From: Berberis thunbergii
Taxonomy: Eukaryota; Streptophyta; Magnoliopsida; Ranunculales; Berberidaceae
Assembly (NCBI GenBank): GCA_003290165.1
Contig: QNQO01000822.1
Span: 454,305-518,304, forward strand
DNA: 64,000 nucleotides
Direction: 5' to 3'
Shown here: one piece after another, positions 48,017 through 58,351 of the stretch
Position numbering within the stretch: position 1 is the first letter of the stretch
Layout: the number at the start of each line of letters is the position of its first letter
Notes under the pieces: model-generated
What the model saw: the letters and a program-made list of their open reading frames with translations, nothing else
Databases searched by the model: none
What the model was told of the DNA's origin: nothing
Position numbers and translations under genes: made by a program

Positions 48017-49046
48017 GCCAGCAGAATTGAAGGTGGTCGAAATATCGTCTGGAAGTTTCGATGATGGGCGCGTGACTGCAAGGGATGCACGGCCTGGTGC
48101 TAAGGGATCATTTCTTGATCATGTTATTGATAAAACAGGGGACGTGTTGGCTCTTAGAACAGCATGGTCACCAGTAGTGGATGTGGCTCGTAGATCAGAG
48201 GAAGTATTGGCTCCTAGCATAGCAGTGGATGCGGATCATAGAACAGCAGTGAAGGTGGTTGTTCGTTGCACAACAATGGTTGCGGTTGATCCTAGAACAA
48301 CAGTGGATGCGATAGCTCCTAGCACAGAGCCAGGGGACGATATGGCAGCAAGCGCGGAGGTGCGTATGTCGAGTATGATAGAATCAGGCAGCTTATCGAA
48401 GCAGGGACAACAAGTTGTGGATCCTAGCACAAAGCTAGGGGACACTTTGCAGGGACAACGAGTGCAGGGACCTTTTGATGATGATATTCAAACTTTGGTC
48501 AGGGCTAAGAGCAATTTTGAAAAACACACTATAAAAAATTCTCCGGATTATAAAATAATAGGAGACACATTGAACAAGGCTATATCATTGTTCAAAGAAA
48601 CTAGGAGGCTTCGACAGAAGAAATTAAATATCAATACACTCGAAAGTGCTAGTGATGATAGTGATGATGTCGATTCAGAATCGGAGGTTGGTCCAAAGGC
48701 AGTGAACAGTGATTTGGATTTAAGGGCTACGTCAGAAGGAGAGATGAATAAGAGGAGAAGTACAAAAGTCAGGATGGCGGTCCCCCCGGGCATGCGTCGT
48801 TAGATGAGTCCGTGTGACTCTATTGCCCAAACTAACAATGATTGATAATATTATGTTTTGGAACGCTCGAGGAGTCGGGAATAGAGCTACGAGAAATAAA
48901 CGTAAAAAGGACCTTGATTTTTTGTTTATCTTTGATGTATGTCCAATAGTTTTTTTTTTACTTGGGTAAAGTCGTCATGTACCCCTGACAGGTTTATAAG
49001 ATTTTTATTCAATTAATAAAGGTCCCTCCTCACCGGAGGTTTTTTT
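48017..49046 (+). mobile_element. LINE ORF1 C-terminal part, ORF2 start and 3' tail (internally deleted)
   Basis: The frame 48027-48803 is hydrophilic and acidic toward its end (SASDDSDDVDSESEVG), as at the end of LINE ORF1. Right after it comes NIMFWNARGVGNRATRNK (48844-48905), the conserved N terminus of the ORF2 endonuclease. This runs within about 60 codons into FIRFLFN and a CACCGGAGG-poly-T 3' end. Nearly all endonuclease, reverse transcriptase and RNase H are missing. This is presumably the right half of the LINE starting at 43700, split by the LTR element. The last 220 bp also occur at 61232-61455. Confidence 0.65.
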
Positions 49047-49431
49047 TTTTTTTTTTTAAAGTACTTTTATTGACCTCAATAAGGGATTATTATTTCTACA
49101 ATCACCACGGTGCCAAGTATGAGACTACCCAACAACTCTACTCATTAAACAATTGCATAGCATTTTTAAAACGCTATTACAAGCTAAACAATAGCACTTG
49201 AAAGATGCTATAAATGGTCTACTTACAATAGTGTTTCTGAAACGCTATAAATAACCCAATACCTATTATAGCTCTGACAGACACAACGTTTACTAAAACG
49301 CTATGATATTCTACAATAACATTTTTGAAATGTCATGAATAAGCATTTGGGATGTAGTGCTAGAGTGATATATCTCTGGGCAACCCTTAGTAGGTCTGCT
49401 ATATTGGTTGGGGGTTTAGGGTAAGGAAATT

Positions 49432-50090
49432 ATAGAACTTGTCACTATTGATAATGATCCTCTAAGGCAAGTGTTTGGCCAAGAAGAAAGGGGACGTGTT
49501 CGTTGTGTTGGAACCACCGTCTCTAAAAGGAAGTATGATGGTTCACTTCCGCTCGTTCATTGCTTTTCGATAAAACATTGGAAGTAAAAAAAATTAGCAA
49601 AAAATATGATAGATTGGAAGAAAATGTTCAATGGATACGAGAGAGACTTGAAAATGGAACTTATGTGAGACCATCAACAAGTGAGGGAACACAAGGAGGG
49701 ACACAAAGAACTGAAGATACATTACCTCCATTGACAAGGCAACCAGAAAATCCATTACCTCCATCGACATTACCACCATCTTCTCAAGGTGTTGCGAGGT
49801 TTCCTTCTCCAAGCAATCCTGTTCCTTCAGTGTCAAAAACTTACAAAGTTTGTGATTGACATAAGAATGTCATTGCGATAGCAATAGAGGTTGTAGATCC
49901 TATTCATCGATTCTCTTGCGATTGCCATGAATCATTGAACCCTGCAACAGAGATCAGACTTTCCTTATGCTTCAAATATATGACTGAGGTGAAACTTTAC
50001 AAGAGTGATCCAAAAGGAGACATGATGGGGGATATTGATGTTGGTGATTTCTTCGTATGGTGTAAAAATCATGTGGAACTTGATGATTGA
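49432..50090 (+). pseudogene. CACTA TnpA/Ptta-like (En/Spm) remnant, copy 1
   Basis: It starts near IDNDPLRQVFGQEERGRV and CVGTTVSKRKYD, similar to the GRVRG-type segment of Ptta/En/Spm plant transposase proteins. Next, after a one-base indel near 49548, come a coiled-coil part (KISKKYDRLEENVQWIRERL), a Pro/Ser/Thr-rich linker and a region ending DVGDFFVWCKNHVELDD. A stop at 49857 replaces the Trp codon seen in copy 2. TnpA-like proteins bind CACTA subterminal repeats. This copy is broken. Confidence 0.6.
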
Positions 50091-51049
50091 TAGTTACAAC
50101 TATGTTGGAAACAATGTAATGGTGGCAACAAAAGAGGAGCTGAGTAAAATACACTACGGGCACGTGATTGTTCATTTTAAGGTAAATTGCCCCTTTCTTT
50201 CATGGAGTCTACGCTCTGAATAAAAAAAACAGGAAAAAGATTATGAATTAATTCATTTGATCGTATATGCAGGATCACAAGGACAACATCTTGCACTGAA
50301 CTATCTCAAAGTCAGGAAGCACAACTGCAGAACCTGCTGCTCATGTCCATGCTTCCTAAGGATGATGCAGATGAAAGGGACTGCATTTTGTAGGTGAGAG
50401 CAGGTAATACATGAGCATCTTCTTTTCTATCTTAATTTATAAAAAACAAAAAAACAATCTGCTTTGTCCTGATGCACTCTGTTGCTTTTTTTTTTTTTTT
50501 TTTTTTTCTGCTGTTAGCGTGATGGAATTCAGTAGGGGATCGGTCGGTCGTTTAATATGATGCAGAATGCTATTGGGGTGAAGTGAGTATTGACTTTGGA
50601 TTGCGATGTTTGTTGTGCTTTTTTGATTGTTTTTTGCGAGTTTGGTTATGTGTTTCATCGTGCAAGTGCAAATTTCACCAGGCCTGTGTTTACAGCTGTT
50701 GCATTTTATTTATGTGCAGATTATTTGTGTTCTGATGAGTTTTACAGTTTCTATGTTGTAGTTGATTAATGATAAAGTGTTTATATGAATATGACCTTGT
50801 TTAGTGTTTGCTATGTATGATCTGTCTTTTTTTTTTTTTTTAAGTAAGATTACATTGTCTAAAGAAATATATATAGAGGTTTTTTTTTTGGCCCCAAGGT
50901 ATTAATTTTATGTATCTCAGTGCTACTTTAGCAATAACATTCTATATTAAACATATTCTCTAGTGAAATTAGAAGCATGTTCCACATTACTTATATTTTT
51001 CTTATGTTTCATTTTTTAAGAATGATTATTGTACTTTTGTTTGCATTAG
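50091..51049 (+). other. Non-coding part of the duplicated segment
   Basis: It is T-rich with poly-T runs near 50487 and 50827. Only short frames are present, and none is recognised. It is shared with 62500-63446. Confidence 0.45.
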
Positions 51050-51483
51050 AATGCTTCAATTTTTGACAGTGAAATCATTTATGACAGAGATTTTGATCAT
51101 GATTACTTCGGGTTCAAAACACTTGAGAGGTCCTACCTACTGAAAGTTCAAGGAAAGGTTGTAGAAAGGCAACAACACATGTTGATGAGAGTAGAGATGG
51201 ATTTGGGAGACAAGGATAACTTCAATCCAGAAAAAAAAAATGAAGATTATCTGAACTACCATTCATCTAGTATGCCCCCATCCTGGCAATTTGATGCTAA
51301 GAATCTCACTGATCAGCCAATGGGAATGGGTTTGCTTCCCATGAATAATTATATGTCCACTTGCCCTGGGGATGCAATTGGTTCCGCTACCATTTCATCT
51401 GTTCCCATGATGGATTCCTTCAGGCCCATTCATTGGGGCAACCCCAGTTCCCAAAACTTAACCCTAGGTGATAACATTATCCA
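51050..51483 (+). pseudogene. Captured RNR large-subunit exon fused to a bHLH62/78-like exon, copy 1
   Basis: After an AG acceptor the frame reads [40 protein letters not shown] and MRV. This is the conserved N-terminal domain of the ribonucleotide reductase large subunit (RNR1), which reduces NDPs to dNDPs. At 51193-51196 it passes in frame into [20 protein letters not shown] and [13 protein letters not shown] ... MVDSF-like [19 protein letters not shown], the N-terminal region of bHLH62/78-like factors. The junction between two unrelated genes shows exon capture and joining. The chimera is open to the end of the copy but holds no full domain of either protein. Confidence 0.8.
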
Positions 51484-52868
51484 AAAGCTTTAAATCGTTT
51501 AGCAAAATATATCCAAAAGCTGCAGCTTATATAATTTTACCATATTTAGCTTTAAATCGTTTTAAATGTTTGTTTAACTTTTGGATACAATATGGGTTAA
51601 TGTTGTTAGCTAATGTTCTTTCCTGTAATATTTCTGCTGTTTTGGTCTTCTCCAATCCTTAGATTAACTAATGAATCTTAAGCAGTTTTCATCGAAGAAA
51701 GAAAAGATGTAAAGATTAGTTTGAATAGTTAGAATTAGGAATTTTGTGGTATCTAGTTTTTAATATTTTATTAGATGTATTTTAATTAGAGATGCATATT
51801 AGGATTAGGACTAGTTCCAGAGTTCCACTGTAAATAAGGCCACAGGCTGATCAATGTAATCATTTGGTTTGTTGTTTATTTTTGTTTCTGAAGATGAAGA
51901 GAAGTTTGAGGTTTTACTGTAGTTTATTGATTGATATTTTCCAGTTGTCACCTCCTCAACAATGTAAATTAAATTTTATTGCGTTTCGTGAATGATTAGT
52001 TGTTTACTTTCATTTTTTTTTGTTAATCAAGAAACATGGTTGGATAAGGTTTTAAAAAGTGACAAAAATGGTATAACTCTAGTGCAAACTTGAATATTTT
52101 TTGCTTTGATTATGAGGATGGAGTTTCAGATTTGGTTGATAAAAGACAGATAGGCTCATATAATCTGTGACAGTCAAAAGGTTCAGTTCGTCCCGGAAGA
52201 TTCTTTTAAGCACATAACTGTTTCATGTCCCCCCCAAAAAATACATGTGCTCCAATAGTCATTGCATAGCTTATTTTTGATCTTTAGTCTATTCTCTTAG
52301 CTTTTAACAAGTCAATGATTAAACATTAAATGCTTTCTTCTTATGTTACAATTTCCCCTTCCATTTTGCGATTAGCTTCCTTGGATGGTCAATCAAAGTA
52401 GACATTTGTATAAAATTATAAACATGTATACCATTCTCATCGGGTATAAAGTTAATGTTCTTTCTTTATTGGCAGGGGATATCATGGTAACAGGAGTTGC
52501 ACCAACAGCTTACCAATGATAGTGTTGAAACAATAGATATCATGGTAACAGGAGTTGAATGCATATATATAGGCTCATGATACAGAGTGTTTTGCAGAAT
52601 GCATAGGACTCTTATTTAAAACCTAAGCTCATCTGATTCCCTTGCACCATGGTCCTCCACATGTGTGTTTGCTAGGTTGAAGCCATATGTATCTTAGCAG
52701 TATTCATTCTTGAGGTCGATGCTTGAGATATCTCATTAGTTCTTTTCCTAGTCTTGACCCTAAAATTTATATGTTTGACTATGCTGCTGGATTCTTTCAT
52801 TTTTTGGTGTTGATTATCAATTCTATTTTTGTACATGCAATATGCTGAGTTTTAATAGATGTGCCTAG
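51484..52868 (+). other. Non-coding stretch between captured exons
   Basis: It is AT-rich. A 21-bp-scale duplication with ATATCATGGTAACAGGAGTTG occurs at 52482 and 52539. The last part is probably RNR intron sequence ending in a CCTAG acceptor at 52864-52868. Confidence 0.45.
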
Positions 52869-53176
52869 GGTCTGAAAACTGGAATGTACTAACTGCGATC
52901 ACGTGCTGCTGCTGATGCTATCAAGTTCACTGTTGATATATACCTCCATGCTCGAGGTTTTACTAATTAACCTGACTTTTTAGTTTGTTATTGCAGTTGT
53001 AACAGTGTTAAACAATATATTTTCCTATACTATGCTTCTTGTTATTAACACCTAGTTGCCTTTTATGGGTGCTGTAGGATAAGACTAAGCCATTAAAGGC
53101 TGATGATGGTGCAAAGATGGCACAAGTTGTTTGTTCCTTGGAGAACCGGGAAGAGTGCATGGCTTGTGGAAGTTGA
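52869..53176 (+). pseudogene. Captured 3' exons of RNR large subunit
   Basis: Exon 52869-52936 reads GLKTGMY, then a stop (TAA where the family has Tyr), then LRSRAAADAIKFTVD. The last exon 53078-53176 follows a TAG acceptor and reads DKTKPLKADDGAKMAQVVCS and LENREECMACGS, ending in TGA at 53176. The C-terminal CxxC cysteines that carry electrons in class I RNR large subunits are recognisable. Intron sequence separates the exons, so this is captured genomic DNA. The in-frame stop makes it non-functional. Confidence 0.88.
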
Positions 53177-53312
53177 GTGAAAACAAGGGTCAGTCTTTAA
53201 GTTTGGCTAATAAGGTGATTTATGTATAGTTGCAGCGCTGATAATTATAGCATATGGGTTCGTCCTTGGAATGGTTTGCTTTGTCTATATTTGTAAAAGC
53301 CTTCCAATACAG

Positions 53313-53723
53313 AGCAACCTAGTCCCTCTGATCATCATGATGAGTTAGAAAGTGAAAGAATTGTGAGGAAGTCTACACGAACTTCAGTCATTGTGAGGCA
53401 AGCAGAAAGAGAAGCTATACAAGCAGCCATGCAAGCAACCATGAAGGTTAGTTTTGACTACATTGTGTCATATAACTGTGCATTACTAAGTCTTTTCGCA
53501 CGTATGCTATTCATTTTTACCGTGTCTGCATTTCCTTCCCTCTACATCACTGTGGTTAATGTTAAATCCTTATTTATGATGCTCATAAAGATATTTTGTA
53601 AAAATATGTAAGTTCTAACAACCACTGTTTTTTTTTAAATTACTCAGCCAATAAAAAGAAAGAAAGAAGGCGAGGAGAAGAGAATGACTCAAGAAGAGAT
53701 GCTTCTAGAAGCAGCACAAACAG
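53313..53723 (+). pseudogene. Captured SWC2/YL1 (SWR1 complex) exons
   Basis: Exon 53313-53446 has QPSPSDHHDELESERIVRK, STRTSVIVRQAEREAIQAAM and QATMK, then a GTTAGT donor. Exon 53648-53723 follows a CAG acceptor with PIKRKKEGEEKRMTQEEMLL and EAAQT, then GT. This is the central YL1 region of the plant SWR1 chromatin-remodelling subunit SWC2, which handles H2A.Z. A second short copy of the AGAAGCAGCACAAACAGG end follows at 53743. The exons are intact but isolated from the rest of the gene. Confidence 0.85.
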
Positions 53724-53763
53724 GTAGTGGTTCTTCATTATCTTTAGAAGCAGCACAAACAGG

Positions 53764-54204
53764 AATATGGCAACCTTAAATGGTCCCTTACTCTAAGCTC
53801 CCAATTGGCAGTGCGAGTGCGGGCTGGAGCTGCAGGTGCGAGGAGCTGTTAGGTGCTCTGTTAGGTGTTACAAAGTCTGTTAGATACATTGTAGTGTTGT
53901 GTTAGCAATGTCTATAAATAAGAAGTGTAATATGAGAAACAAACATTCATTCATTTTGTAAACACTTTGTACATTGAGCTCTGCTCATAGGGAGACTGAA
54001 CATCTCAAATTGTCTACAATTTCTATCAATACAATTTGTTCTTATTTCTTCTATCAATTCGGCTTGATCTAGTGGCAATTCAACATTCTTTCTTGACCAT
54101 TCTCTGATCTACATTGCTAATTCCTGTCAGGTCAGTCTCAATTATGCATTGATCCTTGTCAGAAGAACTGCAACAGGTGATTCAATCCTGTAGAACAACG
54201 TATG
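53764..54204 (+). repeat. Possible Ty1/copia-type LTR fragment
   Basis: The stretch TGTTAGGTGCTCTGTTAGG ... CTATAAATAAG ... TCTATCAATACAATTTG looks like a short LTR with a TATA element and a T-rich R/U5 region. No primer-binding site or second LTR is visible, so the call is weak. Confidence 0.3.
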
Positions 54205-54737
54205 CTTGCAACGGCTTAATTAAACCGTGCTCATCATGATTGCCACGGCTTATAACCGTGGCCATCATGATTGCCACGGCTAAAAACCGTGGCCATATTG
54301 CAATGGCTAATAACCGAGACCATGTTGCAACGACTTATAACTGTGGCCACTATTATTGCCACGGCTTAAAACCGTGGTCGAAACGTTTGCAACGGCTTAA
54401 TTAAACCGTGGTCATCATCATTGCCATGGCTTATGACTGTGGCCATCATAGTTGCCACGGCTTTTAACCGTGGCCATATTGCAACGGCTAATAACCGTGG
54501 CCATGTTGCAATGGTTTATAACCGTGGCCACTATTTTAGCAACTGCTTATAACCGTGGCTAAATACAAAAAATCATCACGCCTCCTCGAGCATAAAACCG
54601 TTGCTAAAATGTTTTGCCACGGTTTATAGCCATGAATGATGATTTCGCAACGCCTCTATTGCCCACGCTTCTAAGCCGTGACAATGGGTTACCCCCACGG
54701 TCTCAAACCGTTGCCGATGGGTATTTTTGGTGTAGTG
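54205..54737 (+). mobile_element. CACTA-like right terminus with AACCGTGGC hairpin array
   Basis: About fifteen inverted units (CCACGGCTTATAACCGTGG, CAACGGTT-type) are followed by TATTTTTGGTGTAGTG. It is the same family as 44258-44663. It is the likely right end of the transposon that holds the captured RNR, bHLH and SWC2 exons, but I cannot find the matching CACTACACC left end, so full extent is unproven. Confidence 0.75.
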
Positions 54738-57699
54738 ATTATAAAAAAAAATTCATTTTCTTCCCAATATTAGCTGATGAATATGTTGAAACAAAAAATG
54801 GTGGTTCACAATGCTCGTAAAGACTGTCTAAACAAACTTAGTATAACATATTTTATATATACTATTAGTGCTACACCCCAAGGATTTTTTAAGCTTCGCC
54901 CCGGGAAGAAAGAGTATTCGGAATTACACAAATCACCCAAAACGCTATAGCTCTCTTATTGCTACTTGAAAAATAGTCAATATATGTTTATCAACACAAT
55001 TTTTTTTAGTATAAAATGATATTAATCAATTAATCATGAGTGCATGGCTCGCTTTAAATGAGTGCCTTGCTTTCTAACAACATGACATGTAATAGACTAC
55101 ATTTACATAGGAAATTTTGAATTCTTAAAAGCTTCAACATCTACCAAATAAGCAACATTCATATATAGCAAATCAACTTGCATTATTGCCAATGACATTA
55201 TTATCAGGTACTTTCTACCATAATGTGATTTCTTCCCTCAAATGAACAAGATGTGATTTTCATATGAGTTCTTTTCTAGAACTTACAATCTGGATGGTCT
55301 GAAATAAACGAGCCATCTGAATTCCATTGTATTGAGGTGAAGGTGGATGGTGATTTGGTCCAAACCACATCAAATAATTTGTTAATTCTCGTTCCCCATA
55401 TCAAATAAGCCGGCAATTCTTGTCTCCAACAAGTGAAACTATCTATAGAAGAAAAGAAAAGAAAATTGTCAGATGGAGGACAAGTTACCTACATATAACC
55501 ATTAGGTAAGAAGCATAGGCTAAATCTTAACTGGGAAGCTCATAACTGGTTGATGTTCTAGTATTAAAGACATTGTCACTATTAAATGAGTTATGATCTA
55601 TAAGTTGCAGCACAACCCTATACTGGAGAGAAATACTATATTTGCAAAAAAAAAAAAATGAGGAAGAACAAATGAGATCTTCTGATAGCCTTGTACTATT
55701 TTGCATTTTCCTCGTAAGCTTTTATTGCATCAATTTAATGGTACGTATATGTGCATTCTTTAGGTTCCTCAATTGTATGGAGTTTTTGTAGGTACTATCC
55801 TGGTGTAGTTTTGAGAATGAAAGACAACACATATAGAAAAAAATTCCTTATCCTAGTTTGACAAGCCTTTAGCGCATCATTGTTTTCAGTATCGAAAAAA
55901 TCCTTTTGGCTTCAAATAAAGAGGAATAAAAAAAAAAGTTGACAAAATGGGGAAAATTTAGGAAAAGGGTAAAAAAAACTTTAAATTGTAGTTCCCCAAC
56001 GTCCAAATGCAACACAAATTAGCATCACTTGATAGGGAGGGAATCATTTTTCCAGCTTCACTTAAGGACATGACCACCAGAATCTTAACGAATGAAGTTT
56101 TTTTTTCTTGAATAAGTTCGAACAAATGAAACCATACTAACAAAAGAATATATTCAATTGGAAATTAAATCTAAAATGTCTCAATCCCATAGATGTCCAA
56201 ATGAACTTGTGGTCATCTCCACAAATCATTATAGGTCTTTGGTAATCATTGACGTTACTAAGTGAAAAACTGAATAAATCAACAAAATAATACAAAAAAT
56301 AAAGTCATCAAAAGTTGTGTCGAACTATTCTTAAATAGATCCCCGACAGTCCTAAGAGGACCACAGAGCGAGAAAAACAATTTGAAGAACAAACATTTAT
56401 ATTGCTTCAAGGGAACAAATCATTGGGAATTAAAATATCCACAATGACCAGATAATGAAGCTGAAGAAAACATGAAAATCAAGAACGAAAACAAAATCTA
56501 TTTAGGTACTCAAACCGTTCAGATCCAACGAGGAAGAGATTTCCAAAGTCGACAAAAAGAAATGGACTGTTGAGATTGGTATTCTTATATATAGCTTCAA
56601 GGGAACAAGTCGATTTGGAACTAATAAGTTAATCCATCGATTAGCTAAAGAAGCACAAACTGAAATATAATCTACATCATCTATGAACTGCATATCTTAA
56701 ACCTACCTAGAATTGTGAGATCGAAATAAACATAAAAGATTAATCCAATAAATATATACCAAAAGTTTTATGAGAGATTCATAAAACATTGCAAACAAAG
56801 TGAAGAACCAGGTGATGAGAACGTGAAATATTATACCCAAAGTATTTCCATCTTCTTCTTCATCATCATTATCGGCGGCCACAGTAGTAGAATCCATGAA
56901 AAATGAAGATGTCATCTTAGGGGCTTTAACAATCTCTTACAAAAGCCAGAGGAACTGAGAGACACAAAAATTGTTGACTTGGGATCTCCTGGAGGAGTGG
57001 TATTTATACACTCAGTGGCCCTAGCACTATTGAGCCTAACCTGAAGATGATATGATAAGAATTCCAGCAATTATTACCGAAATAGAAGCAGCATATAGAA
57101 TTGACTTATATAGAGATTTCTTGCTTTCAATGTTTCATGCCCTGACTTAATTAGTTTTTTTTTTTCAAACTCAATAATTCAATTACATCACTGGCATGTA
57201 TAAAAAAAATAGATAAAACAAGTAATCTGAATTTGTTGAATCCATCCAAATTATTTGAAAAAAAAAGAAAAAGATGAAAAATGAACATTCTCTTACAAAT
57301 GCTTAGGGGTTGCTTTCAGTGTAAAGTAAACAATCTGTATTTGTTGAGTCCTTCCATATTTCCTTTGGTGTCATATAATCTGTAATAATAATTTTAAAAT
57401 TAAAAAAAAATTAAGACAACAATCTCATTGTTTTATTTTCTACTACACGCCTCTTTCTCATTTATGAAAACCCAACAATAAATACTTATTAAGATAGTTT
57501 GGACGACAAGTATAAACAAAATCATTTTTCGTTATACCCTAGCTCTCTTATCGCTACATTAAAAAATAGCCAAGATATTTATGACAATGAGTTCTTAGCC
57601 GATAATATAGATTACATTCTCTTTCTTGGATTTTGTTTAATCTGTATAAATGATATTAATCAATCATTTATAATGAGTACCTCGCTTTTGGACGCATCA
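54738..57699 (+). repeat. Dispersed repeat with gypsy LTR 3' end (copy 2)
   Basis: The first 450 bp match 35262-35950, the last 350 bp match 36890-37165, and the end (GACGCATCA at 57691-57699) stands next to a gypsy primer-binding site, so the right part is an LTR. The middle (55200-57350) shows no gene I can support; a minus frame near 56703-56915 reads MTSSFFMDSTTVAADNDDEE but has no known domain. Exact LTR start not found. Confidence 0.5.
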
Positions 57700-57700
57700 G

Positions 57701-57718
57701 TTTGGTGTTGTCCGTGGG
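57701..57718 (+). other. Gypsy primer-binding site
   Basis: TTTGGTGTTGTCCGTGGGGA is a decayed form of the TTTGGCGCCGTCTGTGGGGA sequence that follows the 5' LTR of many plant gypsy elements. Confidence 0.6.
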
Positions 57719-58351
57719 GAGCGATGAGTTTCCTTTTCTAAAAATAAGATTCACAGTGACAAAACTCACACAACCTGGTAGAAGATCAATGGAATACTCC
57801 ACAAATCTTCAATCTGACGATATAATAGATACGACATGCTGCCCAGTACTGATTCAAAGACAACCATCGAAACAACCATACCTACTGAAAGAGCTAGAAC
57901 TCCAGCATGTAATATTTCAGACATCTCTGACATCATGGGGAATCTCCTCGGATCCCCGAGTGAAGATGGTTATGGCTCAGATGGAGAGCGTGATCGAAAC
58001 AATAGACATGATCATCCATAACTTACAAGACAACAACTTTCGAGAAGAAATCACCCAGCTTAAGAAACACCGAGCTAACATAGCTCCAAATGCAATCATG
58101 GAAAATCCAAAAGTCTACAACCGAAGAAGCCCAAATTGGAAAGAGCATTCTCGACTCTGACAGCAAGTCGAAGCGAGATGCTTACAGCGATGGCAAGAAG
58201 AGAATATGTCAAATGGCCGCCGAAGATAAGAGGAGATCCGGAGAAGCAGAACAAGAGCAAACATCGTCTCTTCCACAATGACTACGGCCACGATACAGAA
58301 GATTGTCGTAGCCTAAGAGACGAAATTGAACATCATATCAAAGAAGGATGA
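57719..58351 (+). pseudogene. Ty3/gypsy gag fragment
   Basis: In broken frames the region reads a gag leader and then, from 58136, LTASRSEMLTAMARREYVKW, PPKIRGDPEKQNKSKHRLFH and NDYGHDTEDCRSLRDEIEHH. This is the signature gag end region of plant gypsy elements (FHxxHGHDTEDC before the zinc knuckle). It stops at 58351 exactly where a tandem repeat array begins. No protease or pol is present. Confidence 0.8.

Larger units (their letters stand above)
48824..51483 (+). repeat. Direct 2.66-kb segmental repeat, copy 1
   Basis: From TGCCCAAACTAACAATGATT to GATAACATTATCCA the sequence is nearly identical to 61232-63881 with scattered substitutions and small indels. It includes the LINE tail, a non-coding part with AACGCTAT motifs ending in GGATGTAGTG (49046-49362), the TnpA-like remnant and the RNR-bHLH chimeric exon. 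Copy 1 leaves the shared sequence at 51484, whereas copy 2 continues further into the bHLH exon. Confidence 0.92.

Noticed and set aside
51179..51493. A host bHLH gene at 51.2 kb
   Set aside because: No bHLH DNA-binding domain follows, the N terminus is joined to an RNR exon, and the same structure is duplicated at 63.6 kb.
56703..56915. Minus-strand frame MTSSFFMDSTTVAADNDDEE
   Set aside because: It looks protein-like at first, but it is short and without a known domain or traced exons, so I only mention it within the repeat region.
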